From Tetrahymena elliotti 4EA (lineage: Eukaryota; Ciliophora; Oligohymenophorea; Hymenostomatida; Tetrahymenidae), in the NCBI GenBank assembly GCA_000231825.2, contig JH720293.1:1240001-1304000 (forward strand): a DNA stretch of 64,000 nt, read 5' to 3'. This document shows, piece by piece, positions 13,381 through 27,000 of this stretch. Under the pieces are notes generated by a model. It was not told the DNA's origin, ran no database searches, and worked only from the letters and a program-made list of their open reading frames with translations. A program made the translations under genes and the position numbers. How positions within the stretch are numbered: the stretch's first letter is position 1; every line of letters begins with the position of its first letter.

Positions 13381-16300
13381 TCAACTTTGATTTTAAGATT
13401 ATCTTAATGAATTATGAGATGATATTCTACTCACTTATAAAGGACTCTTTTTTATTATCATTCCATTTGTTAGGCTCCTTTAGGTGTTGGAACAAGAAGA
13501 TAGCAATTCTTTTTCTCTTGAGGTGATTATAGATATATTTTTAGGATTTTCTTTTGAAGAGTAGTTAGAACAAGAGGAGTTTCTTTAATGATAGTTTGAA
13601 TTAGCATTGGAACTATTATAATGTTTTGTGCTTTCATAAATATTATTAGATTATCTTTCTAATTTCAGCAAATCATCTAATAAAATAAATTAGTTGCATA
13701 TTTCATTATTTTGTTGATCTATTATTCTACAAATAAGCTAATTATTAGCAATCTAAATATCAATTATCTTATTTCCCAGCTAATAAACATTTTTATTGAT
13801 TTTTAAAAATCTAAACTACGAATATTCTAATTAGAGTATTCTATCTATATCACTATACTCAAATTGGCTATTCCTATTCTCTTTACTCTAATCTTTTGCT
13901 TAGAACAATAACCCAGTGTTTTATTCCATCGAAGAGGCTTAGTTAACTATTTTTTCTTATGCTGAAAGAGCTTATCTTAATTAATTTTACATTTTAGCAA
14001 GCTTTTATACTAAATTTATGTTTTACTCATTTTTTTTAATTAGTTCTTATTACAATAAGACAACACTATTTTCTAATTTATCCTTTTAATTTCCAAGCTA
14101 TACAAGATTATTCTTGCATGAATCTATTTCTTTGATTAAATTTTCCTTTTTTTATGATAAAAGAATTAGAATTATTCTTTATAAAGTAAATAAATTACAA
14201 TAAATTCTTTTTATCCAATTTACTGAGCAAGTTAAATACATTGGTCTTAATTTAAATACTCGAGCTCATTTATTCTCTTATCCTTTTCAGTAATTAAATT
14301 ATTAAGCTATTCTATTTGGCTTTCTAATTCTACTGTATACTACTTTATATCCTTTTGATTTATAAATTATTAAATTTTTGTTACATGAACTAATTGATAA
14401 ATATTTAAATTACATTTTTCTAAATGGATTCATATTCACTTAGTGATGATCTCATCAATGATTGTAATTTTTCAATTTCTTATAACAACTAAGCATGAAT
14501 TTAATCTTTTTCTTCCAATTTAGCTTTGTAAGAAGCAATTACATTTTTATTTTAATATTTTGACTTTAACTATTCATTTTCTGATTACAAAATTTGTATT
14601 TATTCCATTTATGATTCATATCCTTTAATCTTTTCTCTGAGCTCTTTAATTTCAGCTTCTAATTATAATTTCACAATTTTTTCTTGTTAAACTAAGTGCT
14701 ATTAATGTTTAAGTTGATCATTAAAATCTTTAATTTCATCAAGTTATACTGCTTAAAATGAGTTTAATTGTTCTATTTTATTATTTAATTATTAAATTGT
14801 TAACTAACTTTCTACTCCATTTCTTAAAGCCTGCTCTAATATTTAGTTTGATTATTTTAATTCTTCTTCAAGTTTAGTAAAATTTTGTTGCATATTCTCT
14901 TCTTTTATTTATTATTTTTCAAGGAATTCAGAAACTCTTGCTAATTATTCTTTTACACAGTCTAATTATTGAGTTTTAATAGGTGAACTATTATTTTCAC
15001 TATTTAAAAAGTATTCTTCCTTCGAAAAAATAATTTAAAGCTAATTAATCTAATCAACAACTTATAAAATCAGTTTTTTTTCATCTGGCTCTATTTCAAG
15101 AATCTTATCTCTTCTTTATAAAACAATCTTCATATAATTTACTTATTTGTTCAGATATTTGTTAGAATTTTCTAAATTCTTAATTTTTTAGTTGCATTCG
15201 AATTCTTATTGAATCAATCTATAATTTTAAAATTAATTATTCAAAAACAAGCAATAAAAATATCAATAAAATCAATTAAAATTAAGAAAACTAAAAAACA
15301 AGATTAATAATATAAAAAGATATTTCTCTTCAGAAATAAAATAAATTGATTTAAAAAATTTTACTTATTTTTTAACTTAACATTTTCATCATTTAAATCT
15401 TAGAAATGCTTCTAGTAACCAGTAATTGACTTTTCATACCTATTTTGAATAAATACATTCATATGATTTAATTATTTTTTGTAAAAAGATTCTTACTATT
15501 ATTGAATTCTTTCAATTTCTTTTTCTTAGTTTATTAATATTATCTATAGATGCAATATCTTTTCTTGATATTCCTTAGAAGTTAAAGTCAACTAAATATC
15601 TTCTATTTTTGATGTAGATGAATATAGATTTGAATCTTCATCGCTCAAATTAAGATCATTTATATCATTTTACAAATTATCAGATGATTCTGGTAATGAG
15701 TTGCTTTTTTAATTGAATTTTTCAAACAAATTTTAAGTAACATTATCTATGCTTTTATACTATGAATTCTCATCAGATTTATCTAAGCTTTTTAATTATT
15801 CATTTATCATTAACTCTTTTTAAGCATCTTCAACTCTTTTTAGCCCTGATTCTACTCTTTTTTAAAAATTTTATTCACAAGAACTTTGCTTTTTCATTTT
15901 TTATAACTATAATGAATGAAAGTTTTCTTAATGTTCCTCATCTGTTTCTCTAATTTTATCTATATTTAATGACTACTATTCTTACTAGCTTTATCTCAAA
16001 TCATTCATAACTCCACATGACTCCCCTAATATAAATTAAAGTAGCACTCTTGGACTTTCTTAGTCATTAGATTCCCCTAATATTCCATCAAATTCATCAT
16101 CTTCACTACTAACAAACAAAGTGAACCTAATAAAAATAAACTCTTAATATAAATAATATCTAATTTATTTATTTACCATTATTAAAACTACTCTGTTTGT
16201 TTTGGAATTTAAAGCAGCTAATAATCAGAGAAAGATATATATCCAACAGATTCATTAGTACTTAATCTTTTAAATACCAATCTTAGTTTGTATGAACTTT

Positions 16301-16475
16301 AGTTCTTAAAAGTTATGTTAGCTTTATTGCATTCATCAGAAAATAGAATCAAATCTATAAAGCGTTCTTCTTAGTCTGCAATTTAACTTAAATAGCATCC
16401 TAAATCATGAAGATATTCATTTTGATTTCCAAATTCAATGTTTTTAATAGACAAGCTTAACTATAGTTCAGACAT
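13381..16475 (-). CDS. Coiled-coil protein with possible N-terminal C2-like domain
   Basis: Five exons (16475-16177, 16126-15365, 15218-14414, 14351-14224, 14176-13381) encode about 929 aa, and all four intron phases agree. Residues 1 to about 135 alternate beta-like strands (LSLSIKNIEF, YKLRLVFKRL, PRVLLQFIL) and could be a C2-type lipid- or protein-binding fold. From about residue 200 to 800 the protein is rich in E, K, Q, L and I in heptad-like spacing, typical of long coiled coils. The C-terminal ~100 residues are S/N-rich and likely disordered. Such an arrangement is common in ciliary, basal-body and Golgi tethering proteins, but I cannot name the family. Intron 14177-14223 is 47 nt. Confidence 0.8.
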
Positions 16476-17104
16476 AATATAATTTTTTTATTTTAAGTAG
16501 TTTATTATCTTAATAATGACTTCTTTTTAATAATTGATGTGTTTTGAACTTTGATTATTAAATATTTATATGTTCTTTCGTTACTGATTTTTTAATTAAA
16601 TTTGATTTCAACGAATATTTCTTTCAGCTTTCAACGGTAAAATTACATAAGTATGTATCATATGTAAAAAAATTATATCAAGCAAAATGTATTTACAATT
16701 ATCAAGGGTAGGATGATTTTTCATTTTTTTAAGTTTGTCTATTATCAAATAAAAATTTCTCAAAAAAATTCATGATAACAATGTTTTTGAATTAAAATAT
16801 TTTTCATTCCCTAATAATTCTAAATTAACAAAAAATAAAAAATGAAGGAATTGTATAATTTTTATCTTAATCAAATTTTAATAAACTAATTAATAGGTAA
16901 ATGATAAATTAATTAAATCATTTTTAAAAAATTATTTTAATCATCTCATTTAAAAATAACACCAAATAACATTTTTAAACATATTTTATTATTTGATTTA
17001 ATATTAAATTTTATTTTGAATTTAAGAAATTTTGATATAAAATAACAAAAATTATTTTAACTATTATTCAGCCAATCAAGACTTAATTTTAAAATTATTT
17101 TTAA
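16476..17104. other. Intergenic
   Basis: AT-rich spacer of 629 nt separating two minus-strand genes. It is presumed to hold the promoter of the coiled-coil gene at its left side and the 3' UTR of the carboxypeptidase gene at its right side. Nothing else is evident. Confidence 0.6.
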
Positions 17105-18815
17105 TCATGCAATGAACATTTATTAAACAAAGCTGGGCTTTTTGTTTTAAGCTTATTTAGCATAGAATTCATTCTTCCAAGTAGCAAAGCTGTTAAGGGT
17201 TTGGTTTCTGATTTCCTTAAGGATGAGGCTGTCGTTGGGACTAGGAGTTCTTAAATCAACACAGTGAGCGCATTAATCACAATCGGCAATATAACTTTGC
17301 ATGCCAGGGAGACTAGGAGTTCTCTTGGAAGCCCATTACCAAGGATCTTCACCACCATTAGTAAAAATCAAGTTAGTGGCTTGAATTTCAAGACCTCCAA
17401 AGTAATTGTTAGTGACTTCAGTGTTAGGGAAAGCACCATCATAAGCACTGTTGCACCATTCAGTCCAGTAGCTCATGGTTAAGATTTCACTTCTCATGGG
17501 GTAGTGCTTAGCAGGAGTGAATAACCAACCAAATTCACTGCAAACCTATTAAATTAATAATTTTATGTTTTAAATTTAAAATAATTTTATTAAAATATTT
17601 GATATTTACTTAGTAATACCATTGACGAGCATTTCTTTCGTGGCTGTAAGTAGTGTTTCTTAAATAGTAGGCACCATATTAATCAGGAGTGACACCAACT
17701 TAAAGAGCATAAGTGGCAAGATTCTTTAAGATGCCGTCAAAGGTTTGGTTAGACATAAGTAAATCACACATAGCAACTCTGCTACCATATTGGACACCCA
17801 TAACAGTAATGTCAGAGAAGTAGAACATGAAGTCACCATCAGTAATTAAAGTACTGTTGAAGAAAGCCTTTAATTAATGCTTTTATTGAGGAGTACCATT
17901 CTTCAAAATCTTGGTAACATTGACGTTGATATCATGGACAATCTATCTACAATTTCCAGAGTTCTTAGAAAGGGAATCAGAAATCTATTAATCGAATTCG
18001 TAGAAATCAGCATAGGCATTGACGACAGCAGAACTGGCCAAGGCACCAATAGTTAAGTGAGGGAATTTGTATCTATTTAAATAATATGAATAAAATAAAT
18101 TCAAACTCAAATAATATCATAAAACATTCAAATTAAATAAAAATCTTAATTAAATTTTTGCTACCTGAACCAAGCTGAAAGAGCACCAGGATAAGAACCA
18201 CCAATAGTAATCCAAGGCATGCTAGGAGTAATACCATAAAGTTAATTATCCTTAATGTATTAGATAAACCAAGCTAAATCATTTAAAGCTTATTAGGCAG
18301 TTAAGTATTTCAAATGAGGAGTGGCGTAAGAGTCGTTACCGAAGCCAAAAGGTTGAGACTTTCCTATTTATAATTAGTAATTGTTAGTCAGTCTATTTAG
18401 TCAAATAAACAAAGAAAAGTAGGAGGAGGATATTAATATATTTCATTTAATAATTATTTCAGTGAAATTAAAAAAAATTAAAAAAGTTACCGTAGAATCT
18501 GTGTTCCAAGGATAAAACGATACCGTTGTGGATTTCAGCAATCTTTGAAGTAAAGGAACTGTTGTATTAAACACCGTTGCATTCACCTTCACCACAGATG
18601 TAGAGGATAACTAAAGGTTAAGCAGTTTTGTTGAACCAATGATCCATAACAAAATATCTTTAGGCCCAAGTACGGTTATCAAGAGGAGCATAATGATCAA
18701 GCTTCTATTAGAAGTATAATTCTCCATTTGATGACTCATTGTTCACAACCTTGTAAGATTACTTAGCAAAAGCCAAGGAAAGGAGAACTAACAAAAAGAT
18801 TAAAGATTTATTCAT
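17105..18815 (-). CDS. Serine carboxypeptidase, peptidase family S28
   Basis: Four exons (18815-18491, 18363-18165, 18072-17610, 17545-17105) encode 475 aa. Residues 1-17 form a signal peptide (SLIFLLVLLSLAFA). Family S28 marks follow: LDHYAP, RYFV, GGSYPG with the nucleophilic serine near residue 165, NGGEDPW carrying the catalytic aspartate near 396, and CAHCVDL carrying the histidine near 423. Length and motif order match lysosomal Pro-X carboxypeptidase, DPP7 and thymus-specific serine protease. These enzymes cut after proline near peptide ends in acidic compartments or outside the cell. The sequence cannot tell carboxy- from dipeptidyl-peptidase specificity. Several N-glycosylation sites (NXS/T) are visible. 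Codons are noticeably richer in G and C than in neighbouring genes, as expected for a strongly expressed gene. Confidence 0.95.
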
Positions 18816-19678
18816 ATTATTAGATCCGTATTTTAGATTATTATCAGTTTTTGTTATTAATTAAATATAAAGAAATGAATTAAGATTCTTTCAAATAAAT
18901 ATATAAATCAAATAGCAAATAAATAGATTGACTGATTAATGGATTTATAGATAGAAGAGCTAGTATATACATTATAAAATACTTAGCTTCGTAAACAAAA
19001 TTCTTTTATAGTTAAACCCATAATCAAATCTATTATCTATTCATAAATTTATACTGAAGTTTTTAATTACTTTCAAGATATTTAATACATCATATCATAT
19101 TTGTGTTTGTTTCTTTTACTATGCTAATAAATTTATTTGATAAACTTTCTTACACTTTTCTAATTTTAAAAATATCTATAATTATTAAAAATATAAATTC
19201 TTAACTAGTTCTAAAAATAAACATTTTCAGATCAAAAAAAAAAGAAAAGAAAAGAAGAACATTTTTTTATTAATCATCTCAAAATATTATCAAAAATAAA
19301 ATAAAATATGATAAAACACACACAAGTCCTTTTGATTATTAAATATTAGATATTTAGTGTTTACAAAAAAATTAATACAATCAACAGGCTAAAAATTAAA
19401 ATTAGGTAAAAACAATTAACTTAAAATTTAAAAATAACAAAAAAATGAATAAATAATTTGAATTCACTTGGATGCAACGAAAATAATTTAGGAGGATTTT
19501 TTTTACAAAATTTTTATTAATAAATGTTATATATTATCTTAACGAAAAATATTTTTCTTTTTATAAAGTGAAATGAGCGTTATAGTTTCTATACAATACA
19601 ACACATTATTTTATTTTTAATCATATTTTAATTTTAATTGTTTTATTTGTTAATTTAGAAGTATTATTTAGTGCATTT
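18816..19678. other. Intergenic
   Basis: AT-rich region of 863 nt upstream of the S28 peptidase gene, so it should contain its promoter. I see no coding frame and no RNA-like structure. Confidence 0.6.
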
Positions 19679-21064
19679 TCACAAAAATTTTATGTGTAAA
19701 ATTTATCCATTAAATAAACCATAATCAGAAATAAATTTATCTTAATTACTAAAAAACATTTTATCTGGATCATTAGTGTAAAGTATGAATTTTCGTTGGT
19801 TAAGATCTCTTTCTTTTTACTTGAGTTAAGTATGTATATCGCCAATAGTTTCAAAGAGATGAAAACTTTAAGTATACCTTATTTAACTATCTATCCAAAT
19901 TGTTAAATCTATTGACTCTTAGTTAAGTTCTATAAAATTGTCAACTTAATTAGATTTAATTTAAATAAAATCTTTATCATTAACCTCATCATACATTTTA
20001 TTATCATCTTAAAAGCTACGATTTAAAATCTTACTTTACTGTTCTTTTTGTTCAGATTTTAAAAAACTATTTTAATTTTATTGTGAACTTAATTTTTTAT
20101 AAAAGCTATTTTAAATTTATTTATTATTATTTAAATCATTGTTAACAATTTAATTCTATTTATTTTTCATATTTATTAACTGAATTTTTTCATAAAAGCT
20201 TAGGCTTTAAAATTCATTTTTTTCTACTACCATTTTTTATTATTAATTTTCTTTAGGCTTTTATACTTCACTTTTCGAAAATTATTGTTCTTGATATTTG
20301 ATAAAATTTTCCTTCTAATAATTAGACTTGTTTTCTGATTTATTCTAGTTCTTATTTCTTAAGTTATACTCTTTCTTTGGATCATGTGTTGAAAAATCTG
20401 CAAAATCTTCCCATTCTTCATCCATTTAATCACCTTTCTTTTTATTCGATTAATTATTAACTTTTTTTACACTCTTATATGGTTAAATATCTTCATTAAG
20501 TATTAGAAGCTAGTGCTTTTCAAACTCTGCCTAATCTAAAACATTTTAGTTGTTAGGAAAATCTCCTTATACCAAAAATATATTCTAACCTTAATCTTAA
20601 AATTATACAAGTAAAGCACTCAAATAAAAATCACTAATATGCCTAGGCCCAGTTTTATATAAAGAATTCAAATCATACCAAACACCTTCTACTTTTCTGA
20701 TTGCATACCAATGCAATGATTTATGGCAAATAAATCCAGTTTAATTACTTAAATCTTTATCAGCTAATTCATCAGCGTTTACATTTTTACATTTTAAATT
20801 ATATTTTTTAAGAGCTCTTTCTAGCACCTATATTGAATAATTTCCTCCATCTTCAACATTATGAGAATCACCAGCTACAAACTCCAAAAAATCTTTAGAA
20901 TCTGTCCCTCCTTATTCTAAAAGTAGTTTTTCTTATTTATCTAATTCTTAAGCATATAAGGCTAAATCTACTTCATTAAAAAAGGGGCCTTAAAGTAAGG
21001 AATTAAGACAATGTACTCCACACAATAAATCATTTCCTTATTTCTCCCAATACACGACGCTCAT
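19679..21064 (-). CDS. ATXN3: Ataxin-3-like Josephin deubiquitinase with C-terminal ubiquitin-like domain
   Basis: Single exon, 461 aa. Residues 1 to about 175 are a Josephin domain with all four functional residues: Q9, nucleophile C15 (NDLLCGVHCLNSLLQGP), H118 (LHWYAIR) and N133 (WYDLNSL). The spacing is almost identical to human ataxin-3. The family cleaves ubiquitin chains and works with p97/VCP in protein quality control. Residues ~180-360 are Q/K/N-rich and probably disordered, without a clear ubiquitin-interacting motif and without a pure polyQ tract. The last ~90 residues (TIGDIHTQLK ... FNGQILHIKFL) resemble a ubiquitin-like or UBX fold, an arrangement known from apicomplexan ataxin-3-like proteins and unlike the animal UIM-polyQ tail. 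The fold assignment of the tail is my inference. Confidence 0.93.
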
Positions 21065-21617
21065 TATATTATTTATTATTCAAAGAGTTTATAATTCTAT
21101 CTCTCTAAAAATCAAAAAACTAAAATTTGTTTTCAATAATTTAATTGTCTGATTAATTATAATCGAAATTTATTGGCGGTAGATCAATTAAAATATAATA
21201 GGATATTTTAAATTAACAACAATAGAGCTTTAATCTAAAACTTTGAAAAATTGTTGTAGACATCTGTTATTTTTTTTTTTGAAAGCATTTTTTAGTACAA
21301 TAATGAACAAGTTTTGCAAAATTATTTTTTTAGATCAAAAAAGACTACTAAATTTTGCTATTTCAAAATTTTTTAAGATTAAAAAACCAATTAGAAAGTT
21401 GATTTATAAAACAATAAAAAAGACAAGATTAATAATTAGTAAAAAATTATTTTGTATTGACATAAAATAAGTAGACAAGTTATTATTAAAAACCATATTT
21501 CAATTTATTTAATTCAAATTTGTAAAAAAATTATTCAAATAAAATCTGTAAATTTAAATTGATTCTAAGTAAATTAATTTTATTTACAAATATTGATTAA
21601 TGAATTAAGCTACTTTA
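21065..21617. other. Intergenic
   Basis: AT-rich spacer of 553 nt between the ataxin-3-like and Sds22 genes, both minus strand. A short lysine/phenylalanine-rich plus-strand frame at 21243-21470 starts on TTG and looks like chance. Confidence 0.6.
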
Positions 21618-23056
21618 TCATTTTTACTTAACTTAATAACTAACTTTGATAGGTGTAGCATCTATCTACTCAATGTTAGGTAAAATTTCCATTAGTTTTT
21701 ATCTATATGAAGGGAATCTTGCTACTGGATTTCCTGATAAGTAAACCTAGATATTTTTAAATAAATTATTTAAACATTTTTCTAAAAATTATTTTTTACA
21801 GTTTCCAAGAGTTCATTTTCTTTCAAAATATCTAGGTCTGCAAATTTTTCAATCTCATTAACATTCAACTTTACACAAAAATAAAGATAAATTTAAAGAA
21901 AATAAAATAATAAATTATTTTACCCAAAGCTCAGTTAAATTTTTAAGAGTTATTAAACCTTCTAATTTTTTAATTTTGTTCATAGAGAGATCTAAAAGGT
22001 AAAGATCAGGGAAATTATTTAAACCTTCAATTTGGGTGATAAAGTTTTCAGCAATATAGAGTTCAGAAAGATTTTCAAGGCAAGAAACTCCATTTCCAAT
22101 AGATTTAATTCTATTAGCCTAATTATAAAAGAAATTTAAACAAAAATAATAATTACTATTATTTACAGTTAAAGCTAAGGTTTTAAGAGTATCCTTAAGA
22201 GGTTCTAAGTTTTCAATAACTTAAATTCTATTTTTACCCAAATATAATTCAGTCAATTTAGGAAGTTTATCAAGGTTTTGAATCTTTTCTATTTTGTTAG
22301 CTCCTAACTCTAACATAGTGCATTCAGGAAAATTAATTTTTTCAATAACTTTAATCTTATTTGATAGCAAGTAAATTTTTTCTATTTACTTTAATGTATC
22401 TAATCCTTCTATCTTCTTGATATTATTATAAGATAGATCTAAAACCCTATAATAATTTATTTATTAAATAAGCTTAAATATTTTGTGTAAGTTTTTTGAA
22501 AAAAGTACTTCAAGTTGACAAGAGTTTCTAATCCTTCAATTTTTGTTAATTTATTGTCATATAATTCAAGTTCTACTAAAGAAGTGCAATGCTAGATTCC
22601 TTCGATTTTAGCAATTAGATTATTTCTCAAACATAAAACCTATCATATATCAAATTTATTTTACTAAATTTGAGCTCAAATTAAATGAAATATTACGCTT
22701 AAATTTTTACAGTTTTCAAGACCTTTTAACTTTCCAATTCTCAATCCAACTAAATTCAATTCCTATTATTATTTTGTATAAAATATCAGTTTAAATATAT
22801 CATAATTTTAATATGTTACAGTGTCTTCATTGTTAATTGGTAAATCTGCTCCAATTTTATTATAAGCAATCTTTGGTTTAGATTTTTAATTTTCCTATTC
22901 TGAGGATTGATTGCCTTGCTATTATAGAATTTACTAATCCTAAATAGTTTGACTAACTTAAACCTAACCACATTAAGTGATTGTAGTTTATTCAATAGTG
23001 TGTTCCATTATAGTATCTTACTGATTTTACTATTTCTTGGTTTCTTCAATATCCAT
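21618..23056 (-). CDS. SDS22: Sds22 (PP1 regulatory subunit 7), leucine-rich-repeat protein
   Basis: Seven exons (23056-22820, 22762-22697, 22639-22509, 22446-22167, 22118-21924, 21868-21800, 21746-21618) encode 368 aa, close to the ~360 aa of animal PPP1R7. After an ~80-residue Q-rich N-terminus come about eleven SDS22-type repeats of 22 residues with the pattern LxxLxxLxLxxNxIxxIExL (for example LYLLDLSMNKIKKLEGL). The cap YLSGNPVARFPSYRQKL and the ending LPNIEQIDATPI follow, as in the family. Sds22 binds the catalytic subunit of protein phosphatase 1 and controls its maturation and its action in mitosis. All intron phases are consistent and introns are 48-62 nt. Identity is very likely from the repeat subtype, cap and length. 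Confidence 0.95.
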
Positions 23057-24056
23057 TTAAATATTTAATATGTAGAGATAATTTTTCTATATCTTTCTTT
23101 TTTTTAAAAAAATGACTTAAATTTTTTTAATTTAAACAGTATTATAATAAATTCTTCCAATTTAATTAAATTCCTTTTCATTAATGCTCTTATCAAATCT
23201 GACATAATTGTAATAGACTGAAAATAATTATAATTAATATTTACAAAATTAAAAAATAAACATTAAAAAATAAAAATGAATTTATTTAAATTTAAATTTT
23301 TGGATTAAAAAAAAATGGAAACAGCAATCTAAATGTGCAAAGGTGTTAAAGAAATACCATGTCAGGCCTAAATAAAATAAAAAAAAATTAATGTTATTGA
23401 AGATAGAAGTAAATTTTATTGATGTTTAATTAATTCTTGAAAATATATAAATTTATTCTTTATTGTAAGTAAATAAATTTAAAGAAGGTTAAATGAAAAA
23501 TAAAAAAATGTAATTTAACTTTGTAAATAATTAATTAAATCAATGTTTTTTTAGTAACAAAATGTAATAAAAATAAAATTAGTATTAATTTAATTAAAAT
23601 AATCAAAAATGTTGTTAATTGTTGTGGGTGATAGATATTAGGATTTAGAAATTTTAACAGAAATAAAATGGAATTTGCAATTCAAATGAATGAAAGTAAA
23701 GGAAATATTGATTTATGAAGATTTTAATTAGCTTTATGTGTGGTTAGTATATTAATTAATATTCATACACTTATTATGTGATAAGTATTTAGTCTAATTT
23801 CTATGGTGATTAATAATTTTATACAATTTTTAACACTACCTTACTTGTTATTGGTAATCATTTGAAACGAAAATTTTCAACTTAAATAATTTGTGTAAAA
23901 CAAATTTGTTACTTATCGATTAAATATATAAGTAAAACAGAGGATAATTAGAAAAAAAGCTTTTTTTTGATTATTGTATTCAGATTTATTGCTTAATTTT
24001 TCTGTTTAATTAATAGAAGTAATAATTACTTTAATTAGTAGTTAAAAGAGAACTTG
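23057..24056. other. Divergent intergenic region
   Basis: One kilobase between the start of Sds22 (minus) and the start of a Q/N-rich gene (plus), so it should hold both promoters. It is very AT-rich. A minus-strand frame starting at about 23212 overlaps the Sds22 start in another frame and looks like chance or an upstream ORF. Confidence 0.6.
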
Positions 24057-27000
24057 ATGTATACAAATTTTTTTACTTAAAATTCCACATCTCCGTATTA
24101 CCATAACATACAATACAATGGAGTAGTAAATGAGCTAGAACATAAAGATTTAGTGCAGCACACTTTACTTGGATAATCAAATTCTTATGGGATTAATTTC
24201 ACTAATTACTACAGTAATTAATCAATTTCTAGCATTATAAAAGCAGAAAAGATGAATAATTATAAAAATGACTCCTAAATTGCTAATTAACATTAGCTTT
24301 TATTATAGCAATAAGATAAAAATATTGATCTTGGCACCAATTAATAGGAGTAATTAAAGGATTAAAATCGATAAGAAATTTCATGTGGTGAAAAGTCACG
24401 AAATCCATCAAAATCTCTAAAAAGAATCTAAAGCGATTAGAATATCATTTCTACATTTGCAAGGTAATTTTAAGTATTTCAAGAAAATTAATTTATTTTT
24501 TTATCAAATTAAAATGAATGTTAGGTCAACTCCATAATTTTATAATCTAAATAAGCCTTAACAAATTTATAGTTAGCAAGGTTTGAGTGCTTAATTTGTA
24601 AATAATGAAGGAAACTAAGGTGCCTTAAAAGGGATAAATTAATAAATTTAAAACTCTTCAAGCTAAAATGATAAAGACAAGATTATTAAAATATCTAAGA
24701 TTTACTCTACACATCTCATGGATAATAAAAAATAACAAAAAAAGATCAGTCAAGCTAGTTAAGATCTGGTAGAAAAATACAGTCCACAACTAACGAAATA
24801 TAATAAGTCTACTTCTTTAAGTAATTAAGTAACAAATTATGTTGAACAGCAGTTTTATAGTACACTAATGCCCTCTTTTGTGACTAAAACAAATAATACA
24901 TTGAATTCTTACAGAATAGATGAAAATAAGCAACTTTATGTATTTTAATAGTAAGCTTTAAATTTTTAAAGGAAATAAAAAAAGACTAGATCCATTCCAA
25001 CCAGCATATATCAAAATAGTAAAAAATTGGTGTAAGCAAATACAAACATTGAACAATCTTAGAGAACTTCCAATACTGAAGAAAACGAAGTAAATACAAG
25101 TAATTTATAACCATCAATAACAAGATAATAAAAAAATTCAATATCAGCATTAAAAAGTGAAAGTAGAAACCATTAAATTTCAATATATCATAGATCTGAT
25201 AGTAAATAAAAGATATAATAATAGTAAGGTAAATCTTAGACAGGAAGTAGTAATACATAGTAGTCTTCTTAATTACTAAGCCATTCATAGAGTTTAAGTA
25301 ATATAATGAATTTACCAAAGCAGTAGAAATCTATGAGTCAGAAAAATTCTATCACTTATTAATCAATATTAAGTAGTATAAATTCCCCTTAAAATAGTAA
25401 CAACAAACAAATAATATTATAAAAAGATTTAAACTAAAACAACCCTGTAAATATGAATTAATAAAATAGTATACAATTAAACATTTCTTAGACTTAGAAA
25501 TCTGATTTTGCTATGGAAGCTTCTCCTAATAATGAAACCAATAAAAATAATAATTTGGAAAATAGTTCTTTTTATTAAAAGAGAAAAAGCTCTTCATAGG
25601 TATTAAAAAATGTTAACACTAATGCTAAAAAGTAAACTAGCATTCCTAGTAATTCTTATCATTATAAGAGCAATTCATTGATTATTCCTGCTACTTCTTA
25701 AAATACAAAATTACAAGAAAATATTACTGACTCCACATAAAGAAATATTTAGCCATATTCTTATAAGAAAAACTAATCTTTATATTACTAAAGTGGAGAA
25801 AAATCATTTTAAGTTGAAAAAAATGCATAGATAGGAGATTAATAAAGATAAAGTCAACCAAAGAGATCCTAAGAATCGTCTCCATAATTATCAGCATCAT
25901 CAAGAATTCCAAATTCAATAATTAAAAAGAATTTTAATAAAACTCAAATGATAAACAAAACTATTAAATAAAATGAAACTAGTGATGCATAGCTTAATTA
26001 ACAAAGGCCTTCTCTTTTAATTAAGTAATAACAGTATTAATCTACTCTTAAATCTGAAAATATAGATGATGAACTAAATTATGAATAAATAGTTTCTAAA
26101 TTAAGTCAAAATAACATGGAATCATAAATATCTCCAAAGAGAAAAGTTGTTGATAAACAGTTTAGTAAAGAAATTAAGCAAGAAATAATATAAAAAAATG
26201 CTGATAAAAACATGTCTGATCAAAAAAATTATGAAAATATTAGATTTTTAAAGCAGCAATAGCAACTTGATTAATAGAATAAGAAATAATTTTCTTATTC
26301 AGAAGCAAATAATTAAATGAAAGAGTCATTTAGCTTAACTAACAATACAAGCAATTCCAATAATAATACTGATGATAAATTAACTGAAAATCATAGATTT
26401 AACCTGAAAAAGAATTTTTCATTAAACTATTAAGAAAATACTAATGATTAATTATTCAAAAAAACTAATTTAATTTTTACTTAAAATCTACAAATTGTGC
26501 ATAAAGATATTGATAAAGATTAATAAAATTTAATTATTGAAACTAAAAAGGCCAGGAATTTAAGCTCAAGCACTACTCTTACTGGAAATTAGCAGAATTC
26601 ATTAAAAAAAGATGTAATCAATAAGACTGTAGAGGGTATAATGCTTGAGTAGCAGTTACAGTAAACAAATAAGCAAAATAAAATATCTAGATCACCTTAG
26701 AGAACATCATAAAGTGGATAGTATCCTGATAATCAAATGTCTGAATACTCTTCAAGAATAATTAACAATAAGATAGATATAGAAAATAAGAAATTTCTCT
26801 TAAAGCAAATTGAATAGTAACATCAAAATAAGTATCAAAAAAATTCTACTTTTTATTACCAGCCTTTAAACAGTGGTAAAGATTTTTCACCCTTAGCATC
26901 AGCAGTCGCTAATAAAAATTTCTAATAAGATGAAATTGAAAACAAAAAATGGTTTTCTGAAAAAATCTAGGACTTAGGAGAAAAAAATAAATTATGGAAT

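Noticed and set aside
17264..17482. 72-aa plus-strand frame
   Set aside because: It is antisense to the last exon of the S28 carboxypeptidase, which carries the catalytic Asp and His on the minus strand.
21243..21470. 75-aa plus-strand K/F-rich frame
   Set aside because: It starts on TTG in an AT-rich spacer, its composition follows base content, and there is no recognisable motif or splice context.
23094..23212. Upstream ORF (MSDLIRALMKRN...) before Sds22
   Set aside because: It overlaps the Sds22 first exon in a different frame and no splice option joins it convincingly.
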